NCBI GenBank assembly: GCA_937929915.1 | Contig: CALFUN010000008.1 | Coordinates: 1-64,000 of the forward strand | DNA: 64,000 nucleotides | Direction of reading: 5' to 3' | Source: an uncultured Caulobacterales bacterium | GTDB taxonomy: Bacteria > Pseudomonadota > Alphaproteobacteria > Caulobacterales > Maricaulaceae | Part shown: one piece after another, positions 40,503-48,983 of the stretch | How positions within the stretch are numbered: the first letter of the stretch is position 1 | Layout of the letters: every line of letters begins with the position of its first letter | Made by a program: the position numbers and the translations under genes | The notes under the pieces: model-generated | What the model was told of the DNA's origin: nothing | Seen by the model: only the letters and a program-made list of their open reading frames with translations | Databases searched by the model: none

Positions 40503-41608
40503 TAGAAGTACCCCTCTTCTTTTTTCTGCTCCATAGATGCGCCTGCATCGCTGTCTATGACGCGGCCTTGGCGTTCTGATGTGGTGGTCAGTAACATCTC
40601 TTGGATAACATCAGGCAGGGTGACGGCCTCGCTTTCAACCGCGCCTGTAAGCGGGTAGCAGCCAAGGGTTCTAAAGCGCACCATTTTTTCTTCAACCACA
40701 TCATCAGGGCCGATGGGCATACGATCATCATCAACAAGAATGAGGACACCATCTTTTTCAACAACGGGCCGCTTTTTGGATAGGTAAAGAGACGGAATTT
40801 GGATGTTTTCTTTGTAAATATATTGCCAAATATCCAGCTCTGTCCAATTTGATAGCGGAAAGACGCGCATCGACTCGCCTTTATGGACGCGTGTATTGTA
40901 AATATTCCAAAGTTCGGGGCGTTGGTTCTTGGCGTCCCATCTATGTTGTTCAGAGCGGAAGCTGAAAATGCGTTCTTTCGCGCGCGATTTTTCCTCGTCG
41001 CGCCGCGCGCCGCCAAAGGCGGCGTCAAATTTATGAGCATCTAATGCTTGTTTAAGGCCTTGTGTTTTCATGATGTCTGTATGGGCAGCCGATCCGTGAG
41101 TGAACGGCCCAACATTATCACGCACACCATCAGGATTGATATGTACGATTAAATCCATACCAACTTCTTTGGCGCGCCGGTCGCGAAACTCGATCATTTC
41201 TTTAAACTTCCAGCGCGTATCGACGTGCATAAGCGGGAAGGGCGGACGTGATGGGTAAAAGGCTTTTTCCGCCAAATGTAACATGACAGAGCTATCCTTG
41301 CCGACGGAATATAGCATGACAGGATTTTGGCACTCTGCTGCGACTTCGCGCATAATGTGGATGGCCTCAGCTTCAAGGCGGTCAAGATGCGTCATGCGCA
41401 TTGCCGCTTCGCCAGAAGCATCTTGTTCGAGCATGTCCAAGCGGTTGATAGCCTCGGTGAGAGTTTTGAGGGTTAACTGCCCGCCATTTTTGAGGCGCGA
41501 TAGGCCTTTGCCGTCATTGAGCAGTTTACGAGATAGGGTTGAGAGGGATTGGCCGCTCATAACCGCAAAGCTTTCCGCGCGTGAGAGAAAATCTGAAATC
41601 TGAGTCAT
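40502..41608 (-). CDS. cysD: Sulfate adenylyltransferase subunit 2 (CysD) with a ~66-aa N-terminal HTH-like extension
   Basis: CysD core [23 protein letters not shown]...[14 protein letters not shown]...; preceded in frame by [69 protein letters not shown]. Internal ATGs (MRM) are an alternative start. Confidence 0.92.
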   Translation of the reverse strand: MTQISDFLSRAESFAVMSGQSLSTLSRKLLNDGKGLSRLKNGGQLTLKTLTEAINRLDMLEQDASGEAAMRMTHLDRLEAEAIHIMREVAAECQNPVMLYSVGKDSSVMLHLAEKAFYPSRPPFPLMHVDTRWKFKEMIEFRDRRAKEVGMDLIVHINPDGVRDNVGPFTHGSAAHTDIMKTQGLKQALDAHKFDAAFGGARRDEEKSRAKERIFSFRSEQHRWDAKNQRPELWNIYNTRVHKGESMRVFPLSNWTELDIWQYIYKENIQIPSLYLSKKRPVVEKDGVLILVDDDRMPIGPDDVVEEKMVRFRTLGCYPLTGAVESEAVTLPDVIQEMLLTTTSERQGRVIDSDAGASMEQKKEEGYF

Positions 41609-41618
41609 AATTATCCGT

Positions 41619-41630
41619 GGGATATATCCC
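41619..41630. promoter_or_regulatory. Perfect 12-bp palindrome GGGATATATCCC just upstream of cysD
   Basis: GGGATATATCCC at 41619-41630; a related GGGATAATGCCC lies at 41722-41733. Confidence 0.4.
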
Positions 41631-41750
41631 TTGATTTGTATAATTATGGTTCAAATACTGATTTTTACATAGCTGTAAAGCTGATTATTCAGTCATTTTT
41701 AATCTTTAAAGTCACATTTTTGGGATAATGCCCAATATGGTCGTCGGAAT

Positions 41751-42125
41751 TTATAGCTTTCGGCAGGCTAAATCCGTAACTTTATGGATCGTGTTGTCTT
41801 TGCGGTTGACCACATAGCAGCCATTTGCATCCATCATCAGTTCAAATTGTGTGGGTTTAGCAACGCTATTTCCATTGAAAGCAGGGTTGCTGGGATCCCC
41901 TAATCTTGGAGGCAGTACAGGAATGACCGAGCGCTTTGTCAAGGCTACAGCGCCAAGCTCAATGGAGTTTTGCCCCATAGCTTTGGCAAGTGCGGTTTTA
42001 AGCTGCGCAACGGATTGGGCATCGTCAGAGATAAGGACAGCAGGCACGGGGGCTGCTGCCGATGGTGTTTGGCACGCCATAATTAGAGGCGTGAAAAAAA
42101 GCGCAACATATCGTGTAATCCGCAT
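41751..42125 (-). CDS. Hypothetical lipoprotein
   Basis: Lipobox-like PLIMACQTPSAAA; no recognised domain. Confidence 0.6.
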   Translation of the reverse strand: MRITRYVALFFTPLIMACQTPSAAAPVPAVLISDDAQSVAQLKTALAKAMGQNSIELGAVALTKRSVIPVLPPRLGDPSNPAFNGNSVAKPTQFELMMDANGCYVVNRKDNTIHKVTDLACRKL

Positions 42126-42131
42126 CAGAGC

Positions 42132-43826
42132 CTACTTTTCTGGCATGGTTGCATCGAGATAACTCCCTGCCGTTGTTACAAATGGGTCGCCAAATGTATT
42201 TATCGCGCCGCTCTGGGGTGAAACTCCAGACAAAGAGGCACTGCGCTTTGTAGAGTAAGCGGGCGCGCTTGGTTTAGAGTTGGATAATGGCGTGGGGCAT
42301 TGGCCATTTTCTCTGTAATATAGAGCCGTCGAGAGTAGTGTTTCGCCTTCCTCACCTAATTCTTGTGAGAGGTCGTCCTGAGCGCTACAGCCCGCTGTCA
42401 TTTCTGCAAATTGAGAACCAGAATCTTGAGGAGAAAATCCATCTGAATAATCGCCAAATCCTTTTTCATTTAAAGACCGGAATTGGATCGTATAATAGGT
42501 TTCTCCGCAATTATCTGTTGGGAAAAATCCATATGGTTTTCCGCAGGTTGTATCTCCGATTAAAATGACTTCGACATCAATCCCCAAAAGACCGTTAATG
42601 AGGGCTTCACTGGCGCTACATGTACCTTCGGTAGATAGGATAAAGACGCGCGGAAGATCGACACTGGCGAGCGGCGTGCCTTCTGCGACAGAAAAGCCTA
42701 TGCCTTCATCAATGAAAGGGAAGGGTTCGATGATATTGCCCGTAACAGGATTGCGGTTGCCAGCATCTGGATTATATTCTTGCAAAGAATATGTTAGGCC
42801 ACGGGTTTGGTTTGCGCCTGCAATCATATAACCAAGCTGCGCTGAGACCGCCAGTAAACCACCGCCATTATAGCGTAGATCAAGTACAAGATCGTCTACA
42901 TTTTCCTGCGCTAATTGCGTAAAGGCATTGGCTAAAGAGGCTTCGGATGAAAATGGGCCAAATGTATTAAATAAAACATAGCCAACACGGCCCGTTGGTG
43001 TGTCTATAATTTTCACGCGGTTGACAGGCTCAGGGGTAATGTCTGCGGATGTCACGTCGATGGTGCGGATTTGTGTCGACCCTGCATCTCTAACTTGAAA
43101 ACTATGTGTCTCGCCGGCCTGTCTTGGGAAAAGTCCATCATTTAATGTGTTCACATCCGAGCCATTGACAAGATCAACACCATCAATCGTTAAAATTTCG
43201 GTGCCGCGCGGGAAATTAACATTTCCGTTTTGAACAGCAGAGGCTGGCGAGTTTGGTTCTGTGTAAAGGACGCGAACTTCTCGCGGCGGGCTCGAGCGAA
43301 TAAAGGTAAATCTGGCGCCATAACCAGACCTTGGAGCTGAATTTCTGCGGTCAAGAAACTCTGTTGTAGGTTCGCTAAAGTGAAAATCATCTTTGTCTTC
43401 GCCTGACGGTGTAATGTCTGGTGTTCTTAAGATTTCAAAATACTCTAACCTGTCACCAAAATCATTTGGATCTTGGTCTGGAACTTCGAAATTCCAAAGA
43501 TAGGTTTCATTGGTCCAAGACCGCAGCCAAAATTTTTCAATTAATTCGGAGCCAGCCACATCAGTAAACGCATTGCCTTCTGAATCAACGCCGCTACGCG
43601 GGGTTTCGCACATCGCTTCAAACTCATCAGCGGCTTCAAAAACGCCTGGGCTAAATGAAGGCGCGTTTGCTGGGGCGGGCGGAGGAGTTGGCGGGGCGGG
43701 GGGCGGTGCTGCGGCAGCAATCGGGGCTGGCGCGGCGCTAGATGAGCCGCCTCCGCAGGCGACAAGGCCTATTGCACTGCAGCACATCAATGCAAGTGTG
43801 AAAGATTGTAGGTGAGATCTGACCAT
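42132..43826 (-). CDS. S41-family C-terminal-processing-like peptidase, lipoprotein
   Basis: Lipobox GLVACGGGS, Pro/Ala-rich linker, PDZ region, DDLVLDLRYNGGGLLAVSAQL and FILSTEGTCSASEALINGLLG (S41 catalytic region). Confidence 0.85.
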   Translation of the reverse strand: MVRSHLQSFTLALMCCSAIGLVACGGGSSSAAPAPIAAAAPPPAPPTPPPAPANAPSFSPGVFEAADEFEAMCETPRSGVDSEGNAFTDVAGSELIEKFWLRSWTNETYLWNFEVPDQDPNDFGDRLEYFEILRTPDITPSGEDKDDFHFSEPTTEFLDRRNSAPRSGYGARFTFIRSSPPREVRVLYTEPNSPASAVQNGNVNFPRGTEILTIDGVDLVNGSDVNTLNDGLFPRQAGETHSFQVRDAGSTQIRTIDVTSADITPEPVNRVKIIDTPTGRVGYVLFNTFGPFSSEASLANAFTQLAQENVDDLVLDLRYNGGGLLAVSAQLGYMIAGANQTRGLTYSLQEYNPDAGNRNPVTGNIIEPFPFIDEGIGFSVAEGTPLASVDLPRVFILSTEGTCSASEALINGLLGIDVEVILIGDTTCGKPYGFFPTDNCGETYYTIQFRSLNEKGFGDYSDGFSPQDSGSQFAEMTAGCSAQDDLSQELGEEGETLLSTALYYRENGQCPTPLSNSKPSAPAYSTKRSASLSGVSPQSGAINTFGDPFVTTAGSYLDATMPEK

Positions 43827-44106
43827 TATTTATATTCCCTTATTTAAGAGATTTGCAGACGCCCTTAACATCTTATGCAAAGCTCATTATGACTTTAAGT
43901 CTAGGATGTTAAAAGTTGTAAATGCAACAAAAAATTACAGTTTTGATCTTGTGTAATAACCTTGTGATGAACTTTGTGTGAATATGTGGATTCGCAGTAT
44001 TCATTATGAGGTTTGGGAAGGTTTTTTACGGCCAGATATGAGGATGAATTCAATAGATGAATTACTGATTCGAATGTGTATCAGGACTTTATAAGACCTT
44101 ATAGCT

Positions 44107-44727
44107 TTATGGGAAAAACCGAAAATGGCCATGAATTTTATAGGAAAATAAAATATCATCTTCCACAGGGCCAGCGCCGATATTATGAATGATGAGCGGC
44201 GTGCCATCTTGCGTTTTCTTATCGGAGACAATCCCGATATGTGGCAAGCGCCCGCCAAGCCGCCAGGAGACAATATCGCCCGCTTTATAGTCTGCGGCTA
44301 TTTGAGATATTTTAAGGCTTGCGCCTTGGCGTTTTAAATAATGTTCTAAATTTGGGACGCGGCGATGGTCTATATTTTTATCTGCGCGCGTCAGCCCCCA
44401 ATTTTTGGGATAGCTAGAGAAATTAGCTTTCATATCCTCATGCACAGCTTTTTGGAAATCAAAGCCAAATGCGGCGCGATAGCTGCGGATGATGACATCT
44501 GTGCAAACGCCTGTATCTGCGGGGACATCTCCGCCTGGATAAGATAGGCCCACATATTTAGGATCGTAACGCACGGACAGAGTTGTGCGGTTTTGAGCCG
44601 CAGTGACAATCGCGGATACAGCCTTTTTATAATCATTGGAATAGGCAGTTGAATGTCCATCAGCCAAAGCGGTCAAAGGCCATGTAAACCATAAGCCAGC
44701 TATAAGAATAAGATTTCGTATTCGCAA
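44107..44727 (-). CDS. DUF1287 domain protein
   Basis: YVGLSYPGGDVPADTGVCTDVIIRSYRAAFGFDFQKAVHEDMKANFSSYP, RRVPNLEHYLKR, DIVSWRLGGRLPHIGIVSD. Confidence 0.85.
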   Translation of the reverse strand: MRIRNLILIAGLWFTWPLTALADGHSTAYSNDYKKAVSAIVTAAQNRTTLSVRYDPKYVGLSYPGGDVPADTGVCTDVIIRSYRAAFGFDFQKAVHEDMKANFSSYPKNWGLTRADKNIDHRRVPNLEHYLKRQGASLKISQIAADYKAGDIVSWRLGGRLPHIGIVSDKKTQDGTPLIIHNIGAGPVEDDILFSYKIHGHFRFFP

Positions 44728-44805
44728 AATAGACTTTCCGCTAGGACATTGAAATTAAGGCCTGAGTGCTATTTATTTATGGCATGAAGATGACGATACT
44801 TCAAA

Positions 44806-46779
44806 TCATCCACGATCTTTTTTGCGCGTGCTTTTACGCGCGCCTTTTTTGACACCGCCTTTTTTGAGGTTAGCGCCGCTGGCTTTGGCGAGTTTTTTCT
44901 TATGCGGTTTTTTGGGTTTATTGTCGCCAAAAGCGTAATCTTCGGCACTCGTTTTCACGCGCGATTTACGTTTGAAAGAACCTTCATCATAGCTCGATTT
45001 ACGTTTTGGATTATCTTTATATATACGTTTTTCTTCATGCTTGTCGTCATGGGACTTTGTGCGCTCAGACTGTGTTTTGGTGCCTTTGTAATCATCTTTT
45101 GATCTAGCTTTATCTCGGCCTTTGTGGCCGCGAGCTTTACGGCTTGGCATGCCGCTATCAAAATCTGGCTGGCCATTGAGCCGTGTGGCGGTAATGGCCT
45201 TTTCAATTTTCATATCTGGGCCGATAGTGTCCATAAAGCGCTCAACCCCGCTGGGTGCGATTTCAATAAATGTCTTTGTTTCAGTAATTTTAATTGCGCC
45301 GATTTCTGGCTTTTTTAGACCGCCAGATTTCAGGAGCATTGGCATAATCCATTTGGGTTCGGCCTTTTGCTTGCGTCCAAGATTAAGAGAGAACCAAACG
45401 CCATCTGAAAAATCATTCCGCGCAGAATTTCGGCGCGCGCTGCGGTCTTCAACAGTTGGATCATAGGCTGAGTGGGTGAGTTCTTCGGGGGCAGATTGCC
45501 CAGCACGATATTGGCGAATAAAGGCTGCCGCTATATGTTCGGGGCTATAGGCATCTAAGAGTTTTGATACCATAGCACGTTCCTCATGGCTAACTTCTGT
45601 TTCGAGGCTCATATTTGCTAACAGGCGCTCATTATCGCGCAGTATAATGTCTTCGGCGCTTGGCGGGCCTGACCATTCAGCCGTGATTTTAGCATCGCGT
45701 AATAGGCGTTCTGCATTTCTGCGGCGGTTAGGCGTGACGATAAGAACGGAAACGCCCTTGCGCCCTGCACGGCCTGTACGGCCTGATCTATGCAGTAAGG
45801 ACTCGCGATTTTTCGGTACATCTGCATGGATAACTAATTCGAGATCGGGTAAATCAAGTCCGCGCGCAGCCACATCCGTGGCGATACAGACTTGGGCGCG
45901 GCCATTACGTAAAGATTGTAGGGCATTTGTGCGCTCTTTTTGAGATAATTCACCAGAGAGAGCGACTACAGAAAATCCGCGATTATTAAAGCGTTGTGTC
46001 ATACGGTTGACAGCCACGCGTGTATCACCAAAGACAATCGCATTTTTGGCATTATAATATCGCAATACATTGATAATGGCATTTTCTTTGTCAGACATCC
46101 CGACAGTCATAGAGCGGTATTCAATGTCCATATGCTGTTTGGCTTCTGCGGCGGTATGTACGCGTATGGCATTGCGTTGATATTTCTTGGTCATGCCGAT
46201 AATCGTTTTCGGGACAGTTGCCGAGAACATGAGTGTGCGGCGCTCCTCGGGTGCTTTGCCAAGAATATGTTCTAATTCTTCGCGAAAGCCCATTTTGAGC
46301 ATCTCATCTGCTTCGTCTAAGATGATGGCTTTGAGGTGGCTCATATCTAAAGACCCGCGTTTGATATGATCAACAAGGCGTCCCGGTGTGCCGACAACAA
46401 TATGTGTGCCGCGCGCTAAAATGCGGCGCTCATCACGCATATCCATGCCGCCAACACAGCTTGCGGTCTTTGCGCCAGCTTCGCGGTAGAGCCAATCCAA
46501 CTCGCGTTTGACCTGTAAAGCTAACTCGCGCGTTGGCGCAATGGCAAGCGCTAGTGGGGCGTCCGCGCGCAGAAATGCCCCTGCCTCTTCTAACAATGTA
46601 TTGGCCATAGCGAGGCCAAAGGCGACCGTTTTCCCTGACCCTGTTTGCGCAGAAACAAGTAAGTCCTGCGCCATAAGGTTTGGCGCAAGCACCGCCTCTT
46701 GGACAGGGGTTAGCGTGCTATAGCCTTTTTTGCTCAAAGCATCAGCCAAGGCGCGATGCGCGTGGGAAATATTAGACAT
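44806..46779 (-). CDS. DEAD-box ATP-dependent RNA helicase with DbpA-like RNA-binding region and Lys/Arg-rich tail
   Basis: SAQTGSGKTVAFGLA, PTRELALQV, DEADEMLKMGF, SATVP, HRSGRTGRAGRKG; basic C-terminus. Confidence 0.95.
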   Translation of the reverse strand: MSNISHAHRALADALSKKGYSTLTPVQEAVLAPNLMAQDLLVSAQTGSGKTVAFGLAMANTLLEEAGAFLRADAPLALAIAPTRELALQVKRELDWLYREAGAKTASCVGGMDMRDERRILARGTHIVVGTPGRLVDHIKRGSLDMSHLKAIILDEADEMLKMGFREELEHILGKAPEERRTLMFSATVPKTIIGMTKKYQRNAIRVHTAAEAKQHMDIEYRSMTVGMSDKENAIINVLRYYNAKNAIVFGDTRVAVNRMTQRFNNRGFSVVALSGELSQKERTNALQSLRNGRAQVCIATDVAARGLDLPDLELVIHADVPKNRESLLHRSGRTGRAGRKGVSVLIVTPNRRRNAERLLRDAKITAEWSGPPSAEDIILRDNERLLANMSLETEVSHEERAMVSKLLDAYSPEHIAAAFIRQYRAGQSAPEELTHSAYDPTVEDRSARRNSARNDFSDGVWFSLNLGRKQKAEPKWIMPMLLKSGGLKKPEIGAIKITETKTFIEIAPSGVERFMDTIGPDMKIEKAITATRLNGQPDFDSGMPSRKARGHKGRDKARSKDDYKGTKTQSERTKSHDDKHEEKRIYKDNPKRKSSYDEGSFKRKSRVKTSAEDYAFGDNKPKKPHKKKLAKASGANLKKGGVKKGARKSTRKKDRG

Positions 46780-46905
46780 TATATTCTTTCAGGCAAAGCC
46801 GCGGCGACAAGGCCAGCAGGCTCATATAAAGCGCAGTGGCGCGTAAGAGGTGCAGCCTCAACGCCGCGCGCTCCTCCTATGAGGTTTCATCTCATCTGCA
46901 TAGGG
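46780..46905 (-). promoter_or_regulatory. Putative structured leader of the DEAD-box helicase mRNA with mini-ORF MKPHRRSARR (complement 46858..46890)
   Basis: Minus strand: CCTATGCAGATGAGATGAAACCTCATAGGAGGAGCGCGCGGCGTTGAGGCTGCACCTCTTACGCGCCACTGCGC...; several competing inverted repeats. Confidence 0.4.
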
Positions 46906-46994
46906 TATAATTTTGTTTTCGGAAAACTATAGCCAGACAGGTTTTGACAAAATCGTAAACCTCAAAAGCTAAGATTATATCTCTGAGATATACA

Positions 46995-48077
46995 TCACGC
47001 CCATCCTAGGCCGCGTGTTGTCACTCGTAATTTGCGTAAACGGTCATGATTGGTGATGAATAAACTGTGCCCATCTTCGCCAAATGTGCAATTCGCGCTG
47101 GCCTTGCCTGTTTTTATACGGCCAAGGACTACGCCTTGCGCAGATATTACAAATATACCGCCCGGGCCTGTTGCGAAAATATGCCCATCTATATCAACGG
47201 CCATGCCATCAGGCAGGCCCGGATTTGTGTTATCCGCATAAGGGGCTAAATCTATCCAAAGCTCTAATGGTGCATTTTTTTGTGTTAGATTGCAGCGGTA
47301 AATATGCATGGCCTTGGGGTCTGATTGCGCAACATATAGCGTTTTTTCATCGGGTGATAAAGCGATGCCATTAGGGAACGTCAAAGCATCAGAGATAAGG
47401 CTGACTTGGCCTGATTTTGCCAGCTTATAAACGCCGTTATGGGGCAGTTCTTTGAGAGGCGAGCCGTTTAACCCCTCAAGTCCGTAAGGCGGGTCTGTGA
47501 AATATATGTCGCCATTAGCACTTTCTATGAGGTCATTTGGGCTATTCAATGCCTGTCCTTCAAAGTTTGATACCAGCGTTGTTCGGGTTTTTGTGTCAAT
47601 ATCCATAATTTGCACGGCGCGTTTTCCGTGATTGCAAATTAATAATTTTCCGAAACGGTTATAAAGCAGGCCATTTGCGCCAACTTCTCTAAAGCCTGTT
47701 AGGCCTTGCGCGCCAGACGGGTTTAAGAACTCTGTGACGCCTGCGCCAGCTTGCCATTTATAGGCTATATTGCCGGGAACATCTGTGAAATAAAGCGCTT
47801 GTCTTTGAGAGTCCCAAGTTGGGCCTTCTGACCATCCATATCCTTGGCCAAGCGTTTCAAATGATTGGGTTGTGTCGACAAGCTTATAAAATCTGTCATC
47901 AAAGGCTTCGAATATATTTGAAGCAGATGTGCTGCCTTGCGTGCGACTTTGTGCTTTATGGGAAGGTTTATGCGGGGGATTAGCACAAGCTTGCAAAGTT
48001 GCGGCGGTTAAAGGCGCTGTGATGCCCCATAAAACGGATCTTCTATTTATAGACATATAACTCGCTAAGGGCTGCAT
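46995..48077 (-). CDS. SMP-30/gluconolactonase family protein, Tat/lipoprotein-type signal
   Basis: SINRRSVLWGITAPLTAATLQACA; GYGWSEGPTWDSQRQALYFTDVPGN, NSPNDLIESANGDIYFTDPPYGLEG, PNGIALSPDEKTLYVAQSD, LPDGMAVDIDGHIFATGPGG. Confidence 0.92.
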   Translation of the reverse strand: MQPLASYMSINRRSVLWGITAPLTAATLQACANPPHKPSHKAQSRTQGSTSASNIFEAFDDRFYKLVDTTQSFETLGQGYGWSEGPTWDSQRQALYFTDVPGNIAYKWQAGAGVTEFLNPSGAQGLTGFREVGANGLLYNRFGKLLICNHGKRAVQIMDIDTKTRTTLVSNFEGQALNSPNDLIESANGDIYFTDPPYGLEGLNGSPLKELPHNGVYKLAKSGQVSLISDALTFPNGIALSPDEKTLYVAQSDPKAMHIYRCNLTQKNAPLELWIDLAPYADNTNPGLPDGMAVDIDGHIFATGPGGIFVISAQGVVLGRIKTGKASANCTFGEDGHSLFITNHDRLRKLRVTTRGLGWA

Positions 48078-48234
48078 TTTGGAAAGTTTGAACAGCTATA
48101 GGAGAAATTGTCTTACGTTGTCAATTTTCAATATTGATTTTCATTATACTAGTTGTGGCCTGCGTTAGGGATAGGGTTGTGCTGTTTTGCGCTAAATATA
48201 TATGCGGCCAAAGCAATGGGGCAGATGCTATCGC

Positions 48235-48918
48235 TTATGCTGCCCAGAGGAAGGAATTTAAGGTCATGCGGCCTTTTTGCGGGTCTTCGCTGAGTAGCAT
48301 ATCCTTAGGAATAATGCCTGAATGTAAGGTGCGCCCGCGATAGAATATTGCGCGATTGGGACGCGCTTTAATACTGAGCATCATCTCAAATGCGTCTGTG
48401 TGGCCGTCAATATAGGCATTTTGAGGGTGTCCATATTCTTTAAAATCCGCTTCAAGAGCTTTTTGATAACTATCCGCGCGGTTTGGAGTCACCGTCTCAA
48501 ACCCTGTGCGCTTATGACGGTAAAAGGCTGTCCCAGCATTTTCTGGGCCTTGAATATAATGCAAGAGAGCAAAAAGCTCTCCTTCCTGCGCGTCGTAATG
48601 CGGGATGCGTTGCAAGGGATGCAGTGTGTCTGCGGGTTGAGAGACAAGGGCATACGCGCAGCTTTCAACTCTCAGACCTTGTCGAAAATCAAAGACATTT
48701 TGGATGATGTCTAAAAGGATTTGGCTGCTCGGCGCGATGTAATTCATATTTCCTGCCGCCTGTACCCCCGGATAAAACCCACCTTGCGAAGTAAATTGCG
48801 CAGAGCGCCCCATTTGGCGTATGGCTTCAAAATCTTCGATGAAATTATCAATCACGACGACCTTTTCAGACTGAGTGCCATATGTTTTCACATCATAGCT
48901 AGGTTTCAAATTTTGCAT
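48235..48918 (-). CDS. DUF6445-like protein; possible Fe(II)/2-oxoglutarate-type oxygenase fold
   Basis: VVVIDNFIEDFEAIR, IPHYDAQEGELFALLHYI, AFYRHKRTGFE, GRTLHSGIIP, GRMTLNSFLW. Confidence 0.65.
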   Translation of the reverse strand: MQNLKPSYDVKTYGTQSEKVVVIDNFIEDFEAIRQMGRSAQFTSQGGFYPGVQAAGNMNYIAPSSQILLDIIQNVFDFRQGLRVESCAYALVSQPADTLHPLQRIPHYDAQEGELFALLHYIQGPENAGTAFYRHKRTGFETVTPNRADSYQKALEADFKEYGHPQNAYIDGHTDAFEMMLSIKARPNRAIFYRGRTLHSGIIPKDMLLSEDPQKGRMTLNSFLWAA

Positions 48919-48983
48919 TGAGGTCTCATTATATTATATTTTTTGCATGTTATATTTTGTGGGAATGGCTGTGATGGGGCAAA

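Noticed and set aside
40588-41040. 150-aa minus ORF inside cysD in another frame
   Set aside because: Overlaps the conserved CysD core; an out-of-frame shadow.
43640-43760. GC-rich low-complexity stretch in the S41 peptidase gene
   Set aside because: Explained as a Pro/Ala linker after the lipobox; common in surface lipoproteins.
43865-43922. TTAACATC...GATGTTAA inverted repeat upstream of the S41 peptidase
   Set aside because: Perfect 8-bp arms but a 42-nt gap and AT-rich context; could easily be chance.
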